Of a stretch of DNA of 64,000 nucleotides, positions 10,501-19,118 are shown one piece after another. Positions within the stretch are counted from its first letter, which is position 1; every line of letters starts with the position of its first letter. The DNA is from Lewinellaceae bacterium (lineage in GTDB: Bacteria; Bacteroidota; Bacteroidia; Chitinophagales; Saprospiraceae), in contig JADJWX010000014.1 of the NCBI GenBank assembly GCA_016716135.1, positions 62,001 to 126,000 of the forward strand, in the 5' to 3' direction. Under the pieces are notes generated by a model, which saw only the letters and a program-made list of their open reading frames with translations, searched no databases and was not told the origin of the DNA. A program made the position numbers and the translations under genes.

Positions 10501-11532
10501 GAAGCAGACCTGGCCTTTATTTTCGACCGGTTTTACCAGTCAAAAAACCTGGAAAAAGCGCGGGCCGGCGGCACCGGTATCGGGCTGGCCCTGACGAAGG
10601 AACTGGTGCAGTTGCTGGGCGGTGAAATTGCGGTGGAAAGTGTGCTGCACCGCGGCACAACGTTTACCGTGCTGTTGCCGGTGCGCCATCAGGCGAAACA
10701 ACTGGTGGAAAACGTGGTCCACGCCCGGTCTGAGCCCCTCGGAACAGTACAAACCGCTCAACCGGCTGTGCAGCCTGAAGTTTCGCTGCTTATCATCGAA
10801 GACAACCCGGAGGTGGTGGCCTATTTGCGCAATTGCCTGGAAACAACATACGCGCTCGACTTTGCTTTTAACGGCAACAGCGGTATTGAAAAAGCCCTTG
10901 AAACGGTGCCCGACCTGATCATCAGCGATGTGATGATGCCCGAAAAAAACGGGTTTGAAGTTTGCGAAACCCTGAAAAACGACGCGCGCACCAGCCATAT
11001 CCCCTTCGTTTTGCTCACGGCAAAAGCCGGCGCTGAAAACCGGATTGCCGGGCTGAAACGCGGCGCCGATGCCTACCTGACCAAACCGTTTTACGAGGCC
11101 GAACTCCTGGCAATTCTGACCAACCTGATGGCACAACAACGGAAGTGGCAGTTGAAATACGGTCAGGTGGCAGCAGTGCCGCAAACTGTGGAAAGCCGGC
11201 ATGCCGAACAGGACCCGGAACAGGCGTTTTTGGAAAAAATCCGCGCCGTGGTGGAAGCGCAGCTGTCGGATGCCGACTTCGATATGGCGCAACTGGAAAA
11301 AGCCCTGGCGATGAGCCGCAGCCAGATTTTCCGGAAAATAAAAGCCCTCACCGGTAAATCGCCCAGCCAGTATATCCGCTCCATCCGGCTGCACCACGGC
11401 CGCCGCCTGCTGCAAACAACCGAACTGACCGTTTCCGAAATCGCTTACCAGGTGGGCTTTGCCACGGTGAAATACTTTTCGGATGCTTTTCTCGAGGAGT
11501 TCGGCGAGCGGCCGACTGCCGTCAGGGGTTGA
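7540..11532 (+). CDS. Hybrid two-component system regulator (propeller sensor, histidine kinase, receiver, AraC output)
   Basis: 1330 residues from the ATG at 7540, which is followed by a signal peptide (MIRVLLALLILLPGRVLAQ); an upstream GTG at 7489 is less likely. Order: two-component propeller repeats (Reg_prop, GLSQGMVFEILQASDGFMWF...) to ~690, Y_Y_Y domain at ~700-780, one membrane span (WWASWWACLGYLLLASAIVW), HisKA with H834 (THEFRTPL), HATPase with NLLSNAIKF, DSGMGIPE and GTGIGLAL, receiver with phospho-acceptor D1130 (ISDVMMPEKNGFEV), and a C-terminal AraC helix-turn-helix. This fits the HTCS regulators of Bacteroidota, which sense periplasmic glycans or other nutrients and switch on nearby uptake loci. 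No SusC/SusD pair is adjacent, so its target is not evident; the next gene encodes a surface HYR protein. Confidence 0.95.
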   Translation: MIRVLLALLILLPGRVLAQPQGHSTLLSVNEGLSQGMVFEILQASDGFMWFTTKDGLNRYDGYRFEIFTSDPFDPFSLTTNEIWRLFEDSKGRIWVTHTGGIDIFVPGISHFFHLEARHFPGFNWGILLFAETADGTVWLACDGNICGVKIPENALLPSKGAFPEFELRRMDKPVDARGEPAAVHSVYFSPTHGLLVGADAGLFRFDPATNLYKLLFPSDLAPVVVGEDKAGRIWLVTFPESSGGPYDDQQVRLWVWAKSWRAPRNFPAYDNFYCRMDKAGYLWLWYKRIVHKWHPDDLLQGGAPEFEWLNDAPYVHNPAFSPKTIHTDYSGITWIGTNGFGLVKLNPGKAKFSSYLPTTSQRMVVEDPQGRIFTISDCAKLYTSSTFETSVNNPWLRYRPDYTWLLAVAFDTRGQCWYNFGTGILCRFDAQTGVERQIPWKGYGLATGKNGKLYSVTGNGLLEFDPSTEQQQVFPFNRPAFNFGYDVSSKFLHWSASGTLWIFGLEGLIRAQPEGAGFHFDFFVNNTANPASLSENTVLSVADDPLEPGRYLWAGTKGGGLNRLDIDAGTFKHYKKPQGLPDNVVYGILPGNNGHIWLSTNKGLCRFHVRNESTKNFTVADGLQDNEFNRSSYQKLRNGTLIFGGVNGLTVFHPDSLRFNEQLPQTHIVGLSVNNERRGVYFSPDQAFVFAHNENFLALEFAALEFSNPAQNHYRYQLIRHSAFGREPETKWIDLGTKNNVQFANLSPGNYTFRVLGSNNDGLWSRQPAELQFSIRPPWWASWWACLGYLLLASAIVWRIYRFQLQRRLDYQETLRLRELDMFKNRFFTNVTHEFRTPLTVILGASAQLEQHDGPAVRNKAGLIRRSGENLLRLINQLLDLAKLESDTLQVHYEHGDVVRYVRYIVESLQSLASMQQVQLEMQSALPNLHMDYDPDRLLQIVYNLLSNAIKFTPAGGQVLLQLALEKQSNAERLRLTVSDSGMGIPEADLAFIFDRFYQSKNLEKARAGGTGIGLALTKELVQLLGGEIAVESVLHRGTTFTVLLPVRHQAKQLVENVVHARSEPLGTVQTAQPAVQPEVSLLIIEDNPEVVAYLRNCLETTYALDFAFNGNSGIEKALETVPDLIISDVMMPEKNGFEVCETLKNDARTSHIPFVLLTAKAGAENRIAGLKRGADAYLTKPFYEAELLAILTNLMAQQRKWQLKYGQVAAVPQTVESRHAEQDPEQAFLEKIRAVVEAQLSDADFDMAQLEKALAMSRSQIFRKIKALTGKSPSQYIRSIRLHHGRRLLQTTELTVSEIAYQVGFATVKYFSDAFLEEFGERPTAVRG

Positions 11533-11699
11533 GCGGCTCTATTTTTTCCATGCAACATAATTGGGAAAGCCTGAACGATAAACGGGAAGGCGCCCGCTAT
11601 CCGATCCCCAATTTTGTGCCTGCACCGCCGGGGCAATAGGACGTCTGATTGGGTTTCCCTCCTCTGGGCTTTGCGGTGCCGCTAATCATTTAATAATTC

Positions 11700-14678
11700 A
11701 TGAAAAGTATGTGCACACCAAACGGTATCGCCCGCTTGCTGCCGCAGCGCAGCTGTAGTTCCCACGTTTACCTGCTGAAATTTTTTTCGATCCTATTTTG
11801 GCTTCCGGCTTTTATTCTGCTTCCGGCAACTGCTGTTAAGGCGCAATTTGCCATACCAATTTGTACGACAAGCCTGCAAATTACGAACGTAGGCGGATCG
11901 GGTATCGTTTGCAACCCAAATCCCTGCAACTGGTCGTGGTCGGGTACTCCAGGGCTGACCTTCAGTTGTGGAAACTGCCAATTTACCAATATTACAGCTG
12001 CAGCGCCAGGGGCCTATACTGCTGTATTGAGCTTTTCCGGTTCATCAAACGGCTCGCTCACCTATTCCCTGTTCTTCGGTGCCGTTGATGCAGATAATGA
12101 TACGTTTTTAAACTGTGATGATTGCAACGACAACAACGCAGCCATAAACCCCAATACCGTTTGGTATAAGGATTTTGATAATGACGGCTACTCCACCGGC
12201 GCTACGGTGACGCAATGTGAGCAACCTGCCGGCTATAAACTGGCCTCCCAACTCACCGCTACCTCCGGCGACTGCGACGATAACAATCCGACAACCTATC
12301 CGAACGCCCCCGAACTCTGCAACGGCATCGATGATAACTGCGACGCCATGATACCCGTCAATGAGAATGATGCGGATGGCGACGGTTTTCGCGGTTGCCA
12401 GGGCGATTGCAACGACAACAATGCGGCCATCAACCCAAATACCGTCTGGTACAGGGATGTCGATAACGACGGCTACTCCAATGGCATGACTCTCACGCAG
12501 TGCGCACAACCCAACGGCTACAAACTGGCCTCCCAACTCACCGCCACTTCCGGCGACTGCGACGATAACAACGCTGCCCTAAACCCGCTGACCGTCTGGT
12601 ACAAGGATGCCGACAACGACGGCTATTCCAACGGGATGACCCTTACACAATGCGCCCAACCCAGCGGCTATAAACTGGCTTCCCAACTCTCGGCCACCAC
12701 CGGCGATTGCAACGACAACAACAACAGCATTCACCCCAATGCAACGGAAACCTGCAACGGCATCGATGATAACTGCGATAACCAGATCGACGAGGGAAAT
12801 ATTTGCTGCCCGGCGGGCAACGTCCTGTATGTGAAAGCAAGCGCCGCCGGCGCCGACAACGGCAGCTCCTGGACCGATGCTTACGACGACCTGCAGGATG
12901 CCCTGGCCAAGGCGGGGCAATGTGCGAACATCACCGAGATATGGGTGGCGGCCGGTACCTATAAGCCGACTGCCGGTATGGATAGAAATGCCAGCTTTTA
13001 CATGATAAACAACGTGGCGATCTACGGCGGCTTCCCGGGGCTGCCGGGGCAGGAAGGCAATTTTTCGGTGCGGAACTGGGTGTCTAATGCCTCTATTTTA
13101 AGTGGCGATATCGGGGTAACTGGCGACAATAGCGATAACAGCTACAACGTTGTCTATAATGCCTATACGGCGCTAACCAATAGCGCTATCCTTGATGGCT
13201 TTACGATAACAGGTGGGTATACCGATGGCGATGGATCTGGAGGAAACAAGCAAAGTTGGGGTGGGGGGCTGTTAAATGAACTTGCAGGTTCTCCGCTTAT
13301 AAGAAATTGCCAATTCACCGGAAATACGGGTACCTATGGCAGTGCAGGGTTTGCTTGCCTGTTTAATGGCTCTCCTAAGATAATTAATTGTATTTTCAAG
13401 GGTAATTCGTCTTCTAATTTCGGAGGAGCAGTAGTTACGGTTGCTGGTGGTACAGCCATTATTACCAATTGTACCTTTTACGGTAATAGTGCACCTATTG
13501 GTTGCATCGTTAGTCAAGATGTGCCAATAACTATCAGTAATTCTATTATTTGGGGGAACAGTGGAGGAATTCTTTTTCCAGGCGCACCGGTCACCCACTC
13601 TATTGTTCAAGGCGGATACCTGGGTACAGGAAACCTGAATGTCGACCCGCTCTTCGTAAATGCACCGGCCGGCGACCTGCACTTGCAGGCCTGCTCCCCG
13701 GCTATCAATGCCGGTACCAATACCGGTGCGCCAACTACGGACCTGGACAACAATATGCGGCCTTTTGGAGGGACTACCGATATGGGCGCCTACGAATTCC
13801 TGGGCGCCCAGCCTGTGCCGGTAGCCAGTTGCAAGCCCTACGCCGCTGCACTCAACGCCGCGGGTCAGGTCACCATCCTGCCGGCCAATGTGGACAACGG
13901 CAGCACCTACGGCTGCAGCGGCCTGCAAAGTATGGCTGTCGCGCCCAACCAGTTTAGCTGCGCCAATATTGGCGCCAACATCGTAACCCTCACCGTGACG
14001 GCAAACGACGGCAGCACGGCCACTTGCACGGCCACGGTCAACGTCAACGATCCCGTTCCTCCAACCGCTACTTGCCAAAATGTAACCGTCGAACTCAACG
14101 GCAGCGGCATGGGCAGCATCACGACGGCGGCAGTAAACAACAACTCCGCGGATGCCTGCGGGATTCAGGGTATGGTTTTGAGTAAAACCAGTTTCGATTG
14201 TTCCAATGTCGGCGCAAATACGGTAACCCTCACCGTCACCGACAACAACACGAACACCGCGACTTGCACGGCCACGGTCACCGTCAACGATAATGTCCCG
14301 CCAACAGCCAGCTGCCAAAATGTAACCGTCGAACTCAACGGCAGCGGCATGGGCAGCACCACGGCTTCGGCAGTAAACAATGGCTCCTCGGATGCCTGCG
14401 GGATTCAGGGCATGGTTTTGAGTAAAACCAGTTTCGACTGCTCCAATGTGGGCGGAAACACGGTCATGCTCACCGTCACCGACAACAACACGAACACCGC
14501 GACTTGCACCGCCACGGTCACGGTGAACGATAATGTTCCGCCAACCGCCAGCTGCCAAAATGTAACTGTCGAACTCAACGGCAGCGGCATGGGCAGCACC
14601 ACAGCAGCGGCAGTGAACAACGGCTCCGCAGATGCCTGCGGCATTCAGGGGTATGGTTTTGAGCAAAACAGGTTTTAA
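11700..14678 (+). CDS. Surface repeat protein, N-terminal part (MopE-like, beta-helix, HYR-like); frameshifted
   Basis: 992 residues as read. A long signal peptide is followed by Cys/Asp-rich MopE-type metal-binding repeats (GDCDDNNxxxxPNAxExCNGIDDNCD, ~150-370), a right-handed parallel beta-helix region of the GSSWTDAYDDLQDAL...GGF / CSPAINAGTN...DMGAYEF type (~380-700), then HYR-like repeats (VPPTASCQNVTVELNGSG). The frame ends prematurely at QGYGFEQNRF because the repeat has four Gs at 14648-14651 where sister repeats have three. The same repeat continues in the frame beginning at 14632, so 11700-16062 is one gene of ~1450 codons. Part of the beta-helix segment (~13080-13610) looks AT-richer than its flanks. 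Likely a secreted adhesin or structural surface protein. Confidence 0.85.
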   Translation: MKSMCTPNGIARLLPQRSCSSHVYLLKFFSILFWLPAFILLPATAVKAQFAIPICTTSLQITNVGGSGIVCNPNPCNWSWSGTPGLTFSCGNCQFTNITAAAPGAYTAVLSFSGSSNGSLTYSLFFGAVDADNDTFLNCDDCNDNNAAINPNTVWYKDFDNDGYSTGATVTQCEQPAGYKLASQLTATSGDCDDNNPTTYPNAPELCNGIDDNCDAMIPVNENDADGDGFRGCQGDCNDNNAAINPNTVWYRDVDNDGYSNGMTLTQCAQPNGYKLASQLTATSGDCDDNNAALNPLTVWYKDADNDGYSNGMTLTQCAQPSGYKLASQLSATTGDCNDNNNSIHPNATETCNGIDDNCDNQIDEGNICCPAGNVLYVKASAAGADNGSSWTDAYDDLQDALAKAGQCANITEIWVAAGTYKPTAGMDRNASFYMINNVAIYGGFPGLPGQEGNFSVRNWVSNASILSGDIGVTGDNSDNSYNVVYNAYTALTNSAILDGFTITGGYTDGDGSGGNKQSWGGGLLNELAGSPLIRNCQFTGNTGTYGSAGFACLFNGSPKIINCIFKGNSSSNFGGAVVTVAGGTAIITNCTFYGNSAPIGCIVSQDVPITISNSIIWGNSGGILFPGAPVTHSIVQGGYLGTGNLNVDPLFVNAPAGDLHLQACSPAINAGTNTGAPTTDLDNNMRPFGGTTDMGAYEFLGAQPVPVASCKPYAAALNAAGQVTILPANVDNGSTYGCSGLQSMAVAPNQFSCANIGANIVTLTVTANDGSTATCTATVNVNDPVPPTATCQNVTVELNGSGMGSITTAAVNNNSADACGIQGMVLSKTSFDCSNVGANTVTLTVTDNNTNTATCTATVTVNDNVPPTASCQNVTVELNGSGMGSTTASAVNNGSSDACGIQGMVLSKTSFDCSNVGGNTVMLTVTDNNTNTATCTATVTVNDNVPPTASCQNVTVELNGSGMGSTTAAAVNNGSADACGIQGYGFEQNRF

Positions 14679-15495
14679 CTGCTCCAATGTGGGTGGCAAC
14701 TCGGTCATGCTCACCGTCACCGACAACAACACGAACACCGCGACTTGCACGGCCACGGTCACCGTGAACGATAATGTTCCGCCAACAGCCAGCTGCCAGA
14801 ACGTAACCGTCGAACTTAACGGCAGCGGCATGGGCAGCACCACAGCAGCGGCAGTGAACAACGGCTCCGCGGATGCCTGCGGGGTTCAGGGCATGGTTTT
14901 AAGCAAAACCGGTTTTGACTGCTCCAATGTGGGCGGCAACACGGTCATGCTCACCGGCACCGACAACAACACGAACACGGCGACTTGCACGGCCACCGTC
15001 ACGGTGAACGATAATGTTCCGCCAACCGCCTCTTGCCAAAATGTGACCGTCGAACTCAACGGCAGCGGCATGGGCAGCACCGCGGCTTCGGCGGTAAACA
15101 ACGGCTCCTCAGATGCCTGCGGGGTTCAGGGCATGGTTTTAAGCAAAACCGGTTTTGACTGCTCCAATGTGGGCGGCAACACGGTCATGCTCACCGTCAC
15201 CGACAACAACACAAATACAGCGACTTGCACGGCCACGGTCACGGTGAACGATAATGTTCCACCAACGGCCAGCTGCCAGAACGTTACGGTCGAACTCAAC
15301 GACCAGGGCGCAGGCAGTATCACCCCCGACCAGGTCCGGAGCAGTGCAAACGACGCCTGCGGCATCGCTTCTGCTGTGCTCAACCAGCAAAACTTCACTT
15401 GTAGCGACCTCGGGCAAAACACGGTCACCCTTACCGTTACCGACAACAATATGAACACGGCTACCTGCACCGCACAGATTACTGTGACACGCAGC
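14055..15495 (+). repeat. Six 240-bp in-gene HYR-like repeats
   Basis: The motif TGCCAAAATGTAACCGTCGA and close variants recur at 240-bp steps from ~14073 (14313, 14553, then 241 to 14794, 15034, 15274). Each unit encodes one ~80-residue immunoglobulin-like HYR module ending TATCTATVTVNDN. The single 241-bp step pinpoints the one-base insertion that breaks the gene. The units are nearly identical, so recombination or slipped assembly could change the copy number. Confidence 0.9.
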
Positions 15496-16062
15496 ATCGA
15501 GGTTTTTGATGTGATCGGCAGCTCGTTTTGTTCGGGCGACACCGACGCGACGCTCCGGCTCAGCGGTTCGGAAACGATGGTTGATTACCAGCTCGCACAC
15601 TGGGGTGGCAACAACGTCGGCGCGCCGAAACCCGGTACCGGCAGCCCGCTGGCATTTGGCATGCAACCCGCCGGTACGTACACCGTGATCGCTACAGACG
15701 CCGTTTGCGGCAACACCGCGGCCATGAACGGCCCGGCCGAGGTGGTGGTAGGCGAATGCAGTGTGATGTTGCCCGACCATTGCAGTTGCAATTCCGTCGA
15801 CGGCCGCACGCTCACCACGCTGAAAGTAATGGCCCTGCCGGGGCAAAACTGGGAAGTAAAGGCCGTGATCGGCCTGTACGACAGCAACAGCCCTGCGGCG
15901 CCGGCCAATCCCACACCCCTGGCTGCAGGCGCCCCACTCCATTACATCGGCGGAAATATGTACACGCTGGATGTAGTAAGGCTGAACGATAAGGGCTTTT
16001 GGGTGCAGGTGACCAATGGCGATACCGATCTGGACATTATGGTGGGCAATGCGAGCTGGTGA
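14632..16062 (+). CDS. Surface repeat protein, C-terminal part after frameshift
   Basis: 476 residues as read, though the first residues belong to the overlap and the frame truly continues the upstream protein. It holds the remaining HYR-like modules, then a degenerate module (NDQGAGSITPDQVRSSANDACG), and a C-terminal region with DHCSCNSVDGRTLTTLKVM...VNGDTDLDIMVGNASW. I see no canonical T9SS sorting tail (PNP...GxY...K), so how the protein would be anchored is unclear. If the insertion at 14648-14651 is a sequencing error, this is simply the second third of one large exported protein. Confidence 0.8.
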   Translation: MPAAFRGMVLSKTGFNCSNVGGNSVMLTVTDNNTNTATCTATVTVNDNVPPTASCQNVTVELNGSGMGSTTAAAVNNGSADACGVQGMVLSKTGFDCSNVGGNTVMLTGTDNNTNTATCTATVTVNDNVPPTASCQNVTVELNGSGMGSTAASAVNNGSSDACGVQGMVLSKTGFDCSNVGGNTVMLTVTDNNTNTATCTATVTVNDNVPPTASCQNVTVELNDQGAGSITPDQVRSSANDACGIASAVLNQQNFTCSDLGQNTVTLTVTDNNMNTATCTAQITVTRSIEVFDVIGSSFCSGDTDATLRLSGSETMVDYQLAHWGGNNVGAPKPGTGSPLAFGMQPAGTYTVIATDAVCGNTAAMNGPAEVVVGECSVMLPDHCSCNSVDGRTLTTLKVMALPGQNWEVKAVIGLYDSNSPAAPANPTPLAAGAPLHYIGGNMYTLDVVRLNDKGFWVQVTNGDTDLDIMVGNASW

Positions 16063-16129
16063 AAATGGGTGGAGTTGGTGAAAAGGGCTGAAAGTCTTTT
16101 GTTGTTCATATAAAATAAAAGAAAACCAT

Positions 16130-17500
16130 CTAACCAGAATTAAGCAGCCGCGCAGCACCTTGCACCACATACCCCCGCAGCACATAATACACCACATATG
16201 AAAAACAAACGATCGGCACCACCAGCGCCAGCTGCATCCCTCCGACACCCGACAGCAAACCGGCAATCGGTGGCATCACTGCGCCCCCGACAATGGCCAT
16301 GATCACCAACGAAGAAGCCATTTTGCGTTCGGCAGGGGGCATTGCTTTTGTCGCTAAGGCGAAAATGGTGGGGAACATGATGCTCTGGCAGAAATAGGTC
16401 AGCATAATGCAAACAATGCCAAGGAGCCCGCCGGTCAGAAAAGCCAGCACCACCAGCGCCACCGCCGCCCAACAATACCAGGACAGCACCTTGCGCGCAT
16501 CCATGCGGCTCATCAGGTAGGTACCCAGAAAACGGCCGAGCATGAACAGCACCAGGGCAAACGACGCGTGAAACCCGGCGATCTGGTCGGGCGTGGCATT
16601 TTCGGCCACCCGGTACAGGCTGTTGACGAAGCCCAGGTGTTCGTTCCGGGCGAAATCGATCTTAAAATCCACAAAATAGCCCCAGAGCGTGGCTTGGGCA
16701 CCCACGTTGGCAAACTGCGCGAGCACGCCCAGGCGCAGGTGCCGGTATTTCCGGAAGGGCTCCAGGATGCCCACCTTGCCTTCGGCCAGCTCTTCCTCGC
16801 GACCAACCTCGGGCATTTTGGTGATCCAAAACAACAAGGCCACGAGCAACACCACTCCGGCGATCCACAGGTACGGCCCCTGCACCGACAGCGCTTCCTG
16901 CACCCGTGCCGCGTCGATCTGTTCGGGTGTCATGCCGGCAAGCACTTCCGCGGTGTATTCTTTTTTGGAAAAAATAAACCAGCTGCCGATGGCCGGCCCC
17001 AGAATAATGCTGATGCCGTTAAACGACTGGGCAAAATTGATGCGCCACTCTGCGTCGTTTTTATCACCCAACACGGTCACGTACAGGTTGGCCGCCGTTT
17101 CCAGAAACGCCAGCCCGGAAGCAATAGTGAACAGGCAAAACAGGAAAAAAGCATACACCCGGATGTCTGCCGCCGGGTAAAACAACAGCGCCCCGCCGGC
17201 GTACAGCATGAGTCCCGCCAGAATGCCCCGCTTGTACCCAAACTTGCGCATGAAGATCCCCGCCGGAATGGCCATCACGAAATAGCCGAAGTAAAACGCC
17301 GAATCGACAATGCCGGCCTGCCAGCGTTTCAGTTCGAGCGCAAACTGAAAATGCCGGATCAGCGAGCCATTCAGGCTGTTGGCCAGCCCCCACAAAAAAA
17401 ACAGGCTGCACACCAGGATAAACGGAATGAGGTAGGGGTTGCGGGTGGAGGTCTGGTTCATAGTTCGGTTGTTGATGATGGTTGTTGTTTTTTTGGTCAT
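16130..17500 (-). CDS. MFS sugar transporter, FucP (fucose:proton symporter) type
   Basis: About 456 residues with twelve hydrophobic segments. The N-terminus LIPFILVCSLFFLWGLANSLNGSLIRHFQ and GYFVMAIPAGIFMRKFGYKRGILAGL are characteristic of the FHS/FucP branch of the major facilitator superfamily, which imports fucose, galactose or glucose with protons. A periplasmic or cytoplasmic insertion (EYTAEVLAGMTPEQIDAARVQEAL) is also typical. The start is uncertain: ATG codons lie at 17509 and 17500 inside a small tandem repeat and at 17461 (MNQTST), which immediately precedes the conserved part. No sugar catabolic genes are adjacent in this window. Confidence 0.88.
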   Translation of the reverse strand: MTKKTTTIINNRTMNQTSTRNPYLIPFILVCSLFFLWGLANSLNGSLIRHFQFALELKRWQAGIVDSAFYFGYFVMAIPAGIFMRKFGYKRGILAGLMLYAGGALLFYPAADIRVYAFFLFCLFTIASGLAFLETAANLYVTVLGDKNDAEWRINFAQSFNGISIILGPAIGSWFIFSKKEYTAEVLAGMTPEQIDAARVQEALSVQGPYLWIAGVVLLVALLFWITKMPEVGREEELAEGKVGILEPFRKYRHLRLGVLAQFANVGAQATLWGYFVDFKIDFARNEHLGFVNSLYRVAENATPDQIAGFHASFALVLFMLGRFLGTYLMSRMDARKVLSWYCWAAVALVVLAFLTGGLLGIVCIMLTYFCQSIMFPTIFALATKAMPPAERKMASSLVIMAIVGGAVMPPIAGLLSGVGGMQLALVVPIVCFSYVVYYVLRGYVVQGAARLLNSG

Positions 17501-17551
17501 GGGGGTCATTTAGGGTCATTTAGGGTCATTTTTGGTCATTTAGGTCATTGG
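17495..17551. repeat. Short tandem repeat of ~11 bp (GGTCATTTAGG)
   Basis: Four to five imperfect copies of GGTCATTTAGG lie between the transporter start and the upstream gene's end. On the minus strand this is the 5' leader of the transporter, so copy-number change could affect its expression or start-codon choice. Confidence 0.7.
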
Positions 17552-17629
17552 AGGTATCATAAAATTCAGAACCAACTCCAACCGGAATGGTATACCACTC
17601 CGCACTCCGTACTCGAAATTCCGCACTCG

Positions 17630-18583
17630 TCACACCGTCATATGGTACTTCACCGCCAACTGGTGCAACATGTCCCGGGTCATGGCATCGAGGTCGTATT
17701 CGGGTTGCCAGTTCCAGTCGTGGCGGGCGGCGGAGTCGTCGATGGAAGCCGGCCAGGAGTCGGCGATAGCCTGCCGGAAGTCCGGTTTGTAACTGATCTT
17801 AAAATTAGGCATCTGCTTGCGAATGCTGGTGGCCACTTCTTCGGGCGAAAAACTCATGCCGGCCAGGTTGTAACTGGTGCGCACCGAAAGGCGGTTGGCC
17901 TGCGCTTCCATCAGCTCGATCGTTGCCCGGATGGCATCGGGCATGTACAGCATCGGCAGGCGGGTGCCGGCGCTGAGGAAACACTCGTAGGGCTTGTTCT
18001 GAATGGCGTAGTGGTAAATATCCACGGCGTAGTCGGTGGTGCCGCCGCCGGGCATACTCTGGTAGCCGATAATGCCCGGGTAGCGCAAAGAGCGCACATC
18101 CACGCCGTAGCGGCGGTAGTAGTAGTTGGCCCAGTTTTCACCCGCCACTTTGCTGATGCCGTACACCGTTTCGGGGATGAGCACTTCGTACTGGGGGGTG
18201 TCCTGGTGGGCGGCCTCGCGGCCAAACACAGCGATCGACGAGGGGAAATACACCTTGTTAAGGCTGCGCTGGCGGGCAATTTCGAGCACATTGAACAGGC
18301 TGGTCATGTTGATGTCCCAGGCCCACATGGGATCGTTTTCGCCTTTGGCGCTCAGGATGGCGGCCAGGTGGTAAATCTGGTTGATCCGCCATTTTTTTAC
18401 GACTTCCTCCAGGGCCTGACCGTCCATGGCATTCAGTATTTCCGACGGGCCGGCCTGGTTTTCCAGCGGGTGAAGATCGGAGGCGATGACGGCGTCGTCG
18501 CCGTAGAGTTCGCGCAAGGCGTCGGTGAGCACCGTGCCAATCTGGCCCCCGGCGCCGATGATGAGAATGTTTTCTTGTTTCAT
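17630..18583 (-). CDS. L-threonine 3-dehydrogenase, SDR (epimerase-like) type
   Basis: 317 residues. A Rossmann GAGGQIG motif (residues 10-16), the SDR catalytic Y141xxxK145 (TVYGISKVAGE) and the family-specific stretch LRYPGIIGYQSMPGGGTTDYAV and LPMLYMPDAIRATIELM match the short-chain threonine dehydrogenases known from Flavobacterium and Cytophaga relatives rather than sugar epimerases. It oxidises threonine to 2-amino-3-ketobutyrate with NAD. The partner KBL (2-amino-3-ketobutyrate CoA ligase) is not in the window. It is divergent from the kynurenine monooxygenase gene. Confidence 0.8.
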   Translation of the reverse strand: MKQENILIIGAGGQIGTVLTDALRELYGDDAVIASDLHPLENQAGPSEILNAMDGQALEEVVKKWRINQIYHLAAILSAKGENDPMWAWDINMTSLFNVLEIARQRSLNKVYFPSSIAVFGREAAHQDTPQYEVLIPETVYGISKVAGENWANYYYRRYGVDVRSLRYPGIIGYQSMPGGGTTDYAVDIYHYAIQNKPYECFLSAGTRLPMLYMPDAIRATIELMEAQANRLSVRTSYNLAGMSFSPEEVATSIRKQMPNFKISYKPDFRQAIADSWPASIDDSAARHDWNWQPEYDLDAMTRDMLHQLAVKYHMTV

Positions 18584-18699
18584 ATCGTACTGCTCCGGAT
18601 ACTTGGTTAGTGCCCGAAAAGTAGGGAAAGTCCAAGGGAATGACCAAGATCAAATGGGGAATTTCCCGGAATAAAAGACCTTTGCAAAAAAAAGCAATC

Positions 18700-19110
18700 A
18701 TGCCCGATCCATCTAAATCCAAGAAAAAAGCCGTGGTCGTTGGCGCCGGACTCGTTGGTGCCCTTTGGACCGTCTTTCTCGCCCGCCGGGGCTACCAGGT
18801 TGATCTGTACGAACGGCGCTCCGATATGCGTGCGGCCGGTTACGCCGGTGGGCGTTCCATCAACCTGGCCATGAGCGTGCGCGGCTGGGCGGCCATCGAC
18901 AAAGCCGGCATCCGCGAAAAAATCGAAAAAGTAGCCATTGCCATGCCCGGCCGTATGATGCACTCCGAAGCCGGAGAATTAAGCTACCAGCCCTACGGCA
19001 AGGCCGACGAGGCTATTTATTCGGTATCCCGCGGCGGGCTCAACCTGGAACTGCTGCACATTGCCGGCACCTTTCCCGATGTGAATTTTTCTTCGACCAC
19101 CGCTGTGTAG
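18700..19110 (+). CDS. kmo: Kynurenine 3-monooxygenase, N-terminal fragment (frameshifted)
   Basis: The ATG at 18700 (MPDPSKSKKK) precedes the FAD-binding GAGLVGALWTVFLARRGYQVDLYERR and the family signature GRSINLAMSVRGWAAID. An upstream in-frame ATG at 18640 adds residues without similarity. The frame terminates at 19110, just after VNFSSTTAV. Inserting one T into the five-T run at 19086-19090 restores VNFFFDHRCVDLDLQNPAITFED, joining it exactly to the downstream frame. The enzyme hydroxylates kynurenine with NADPH and oxygen in tryptophan catabolism or the kynurenine route to NAD. Whether the break is real or a homopolymer error cannot be told from one sequence. Confidence 0.85.
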   Translation: MPDPSKSKKKAVVVGAGLVGALWTVFLARRGYQVDLYERRSDMRAAGYAGGRSINLAMSVRGWAAIDKAGIREKIEKVAIAMPGRMMHSEAGELSYQPYGKADEAIYSVSRGGLNLELLHIAGTFPDVNFSSTTAV

Positions 19111-19118
19111 ACCTGGAC

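Noticed and set aside
11550..11639. 29-codon frame MQHNWESLNDKREGARYPIP... between the hybrid regulator and the surface protein gene
   Set aside because: Short, without signal, span or known pattern; could be a gene remnant but there is nothing to support expression.
13272..14861. Antisense frame of 529 codons opposite the HYR repeats
   Set aside because: It mirrors the repeats of the sense gene and has composition typical of a shadow frame; the sense frame has recognisable domains.
16568..18610. Plus-strand frame of 680 codons
   Set aside because: It lies opposite the FucP-type transporter and the threonine dehydrogenase, both unmistakable, and crosses their intergenic gap; it is His/Gly/Val-rich shadow coding.
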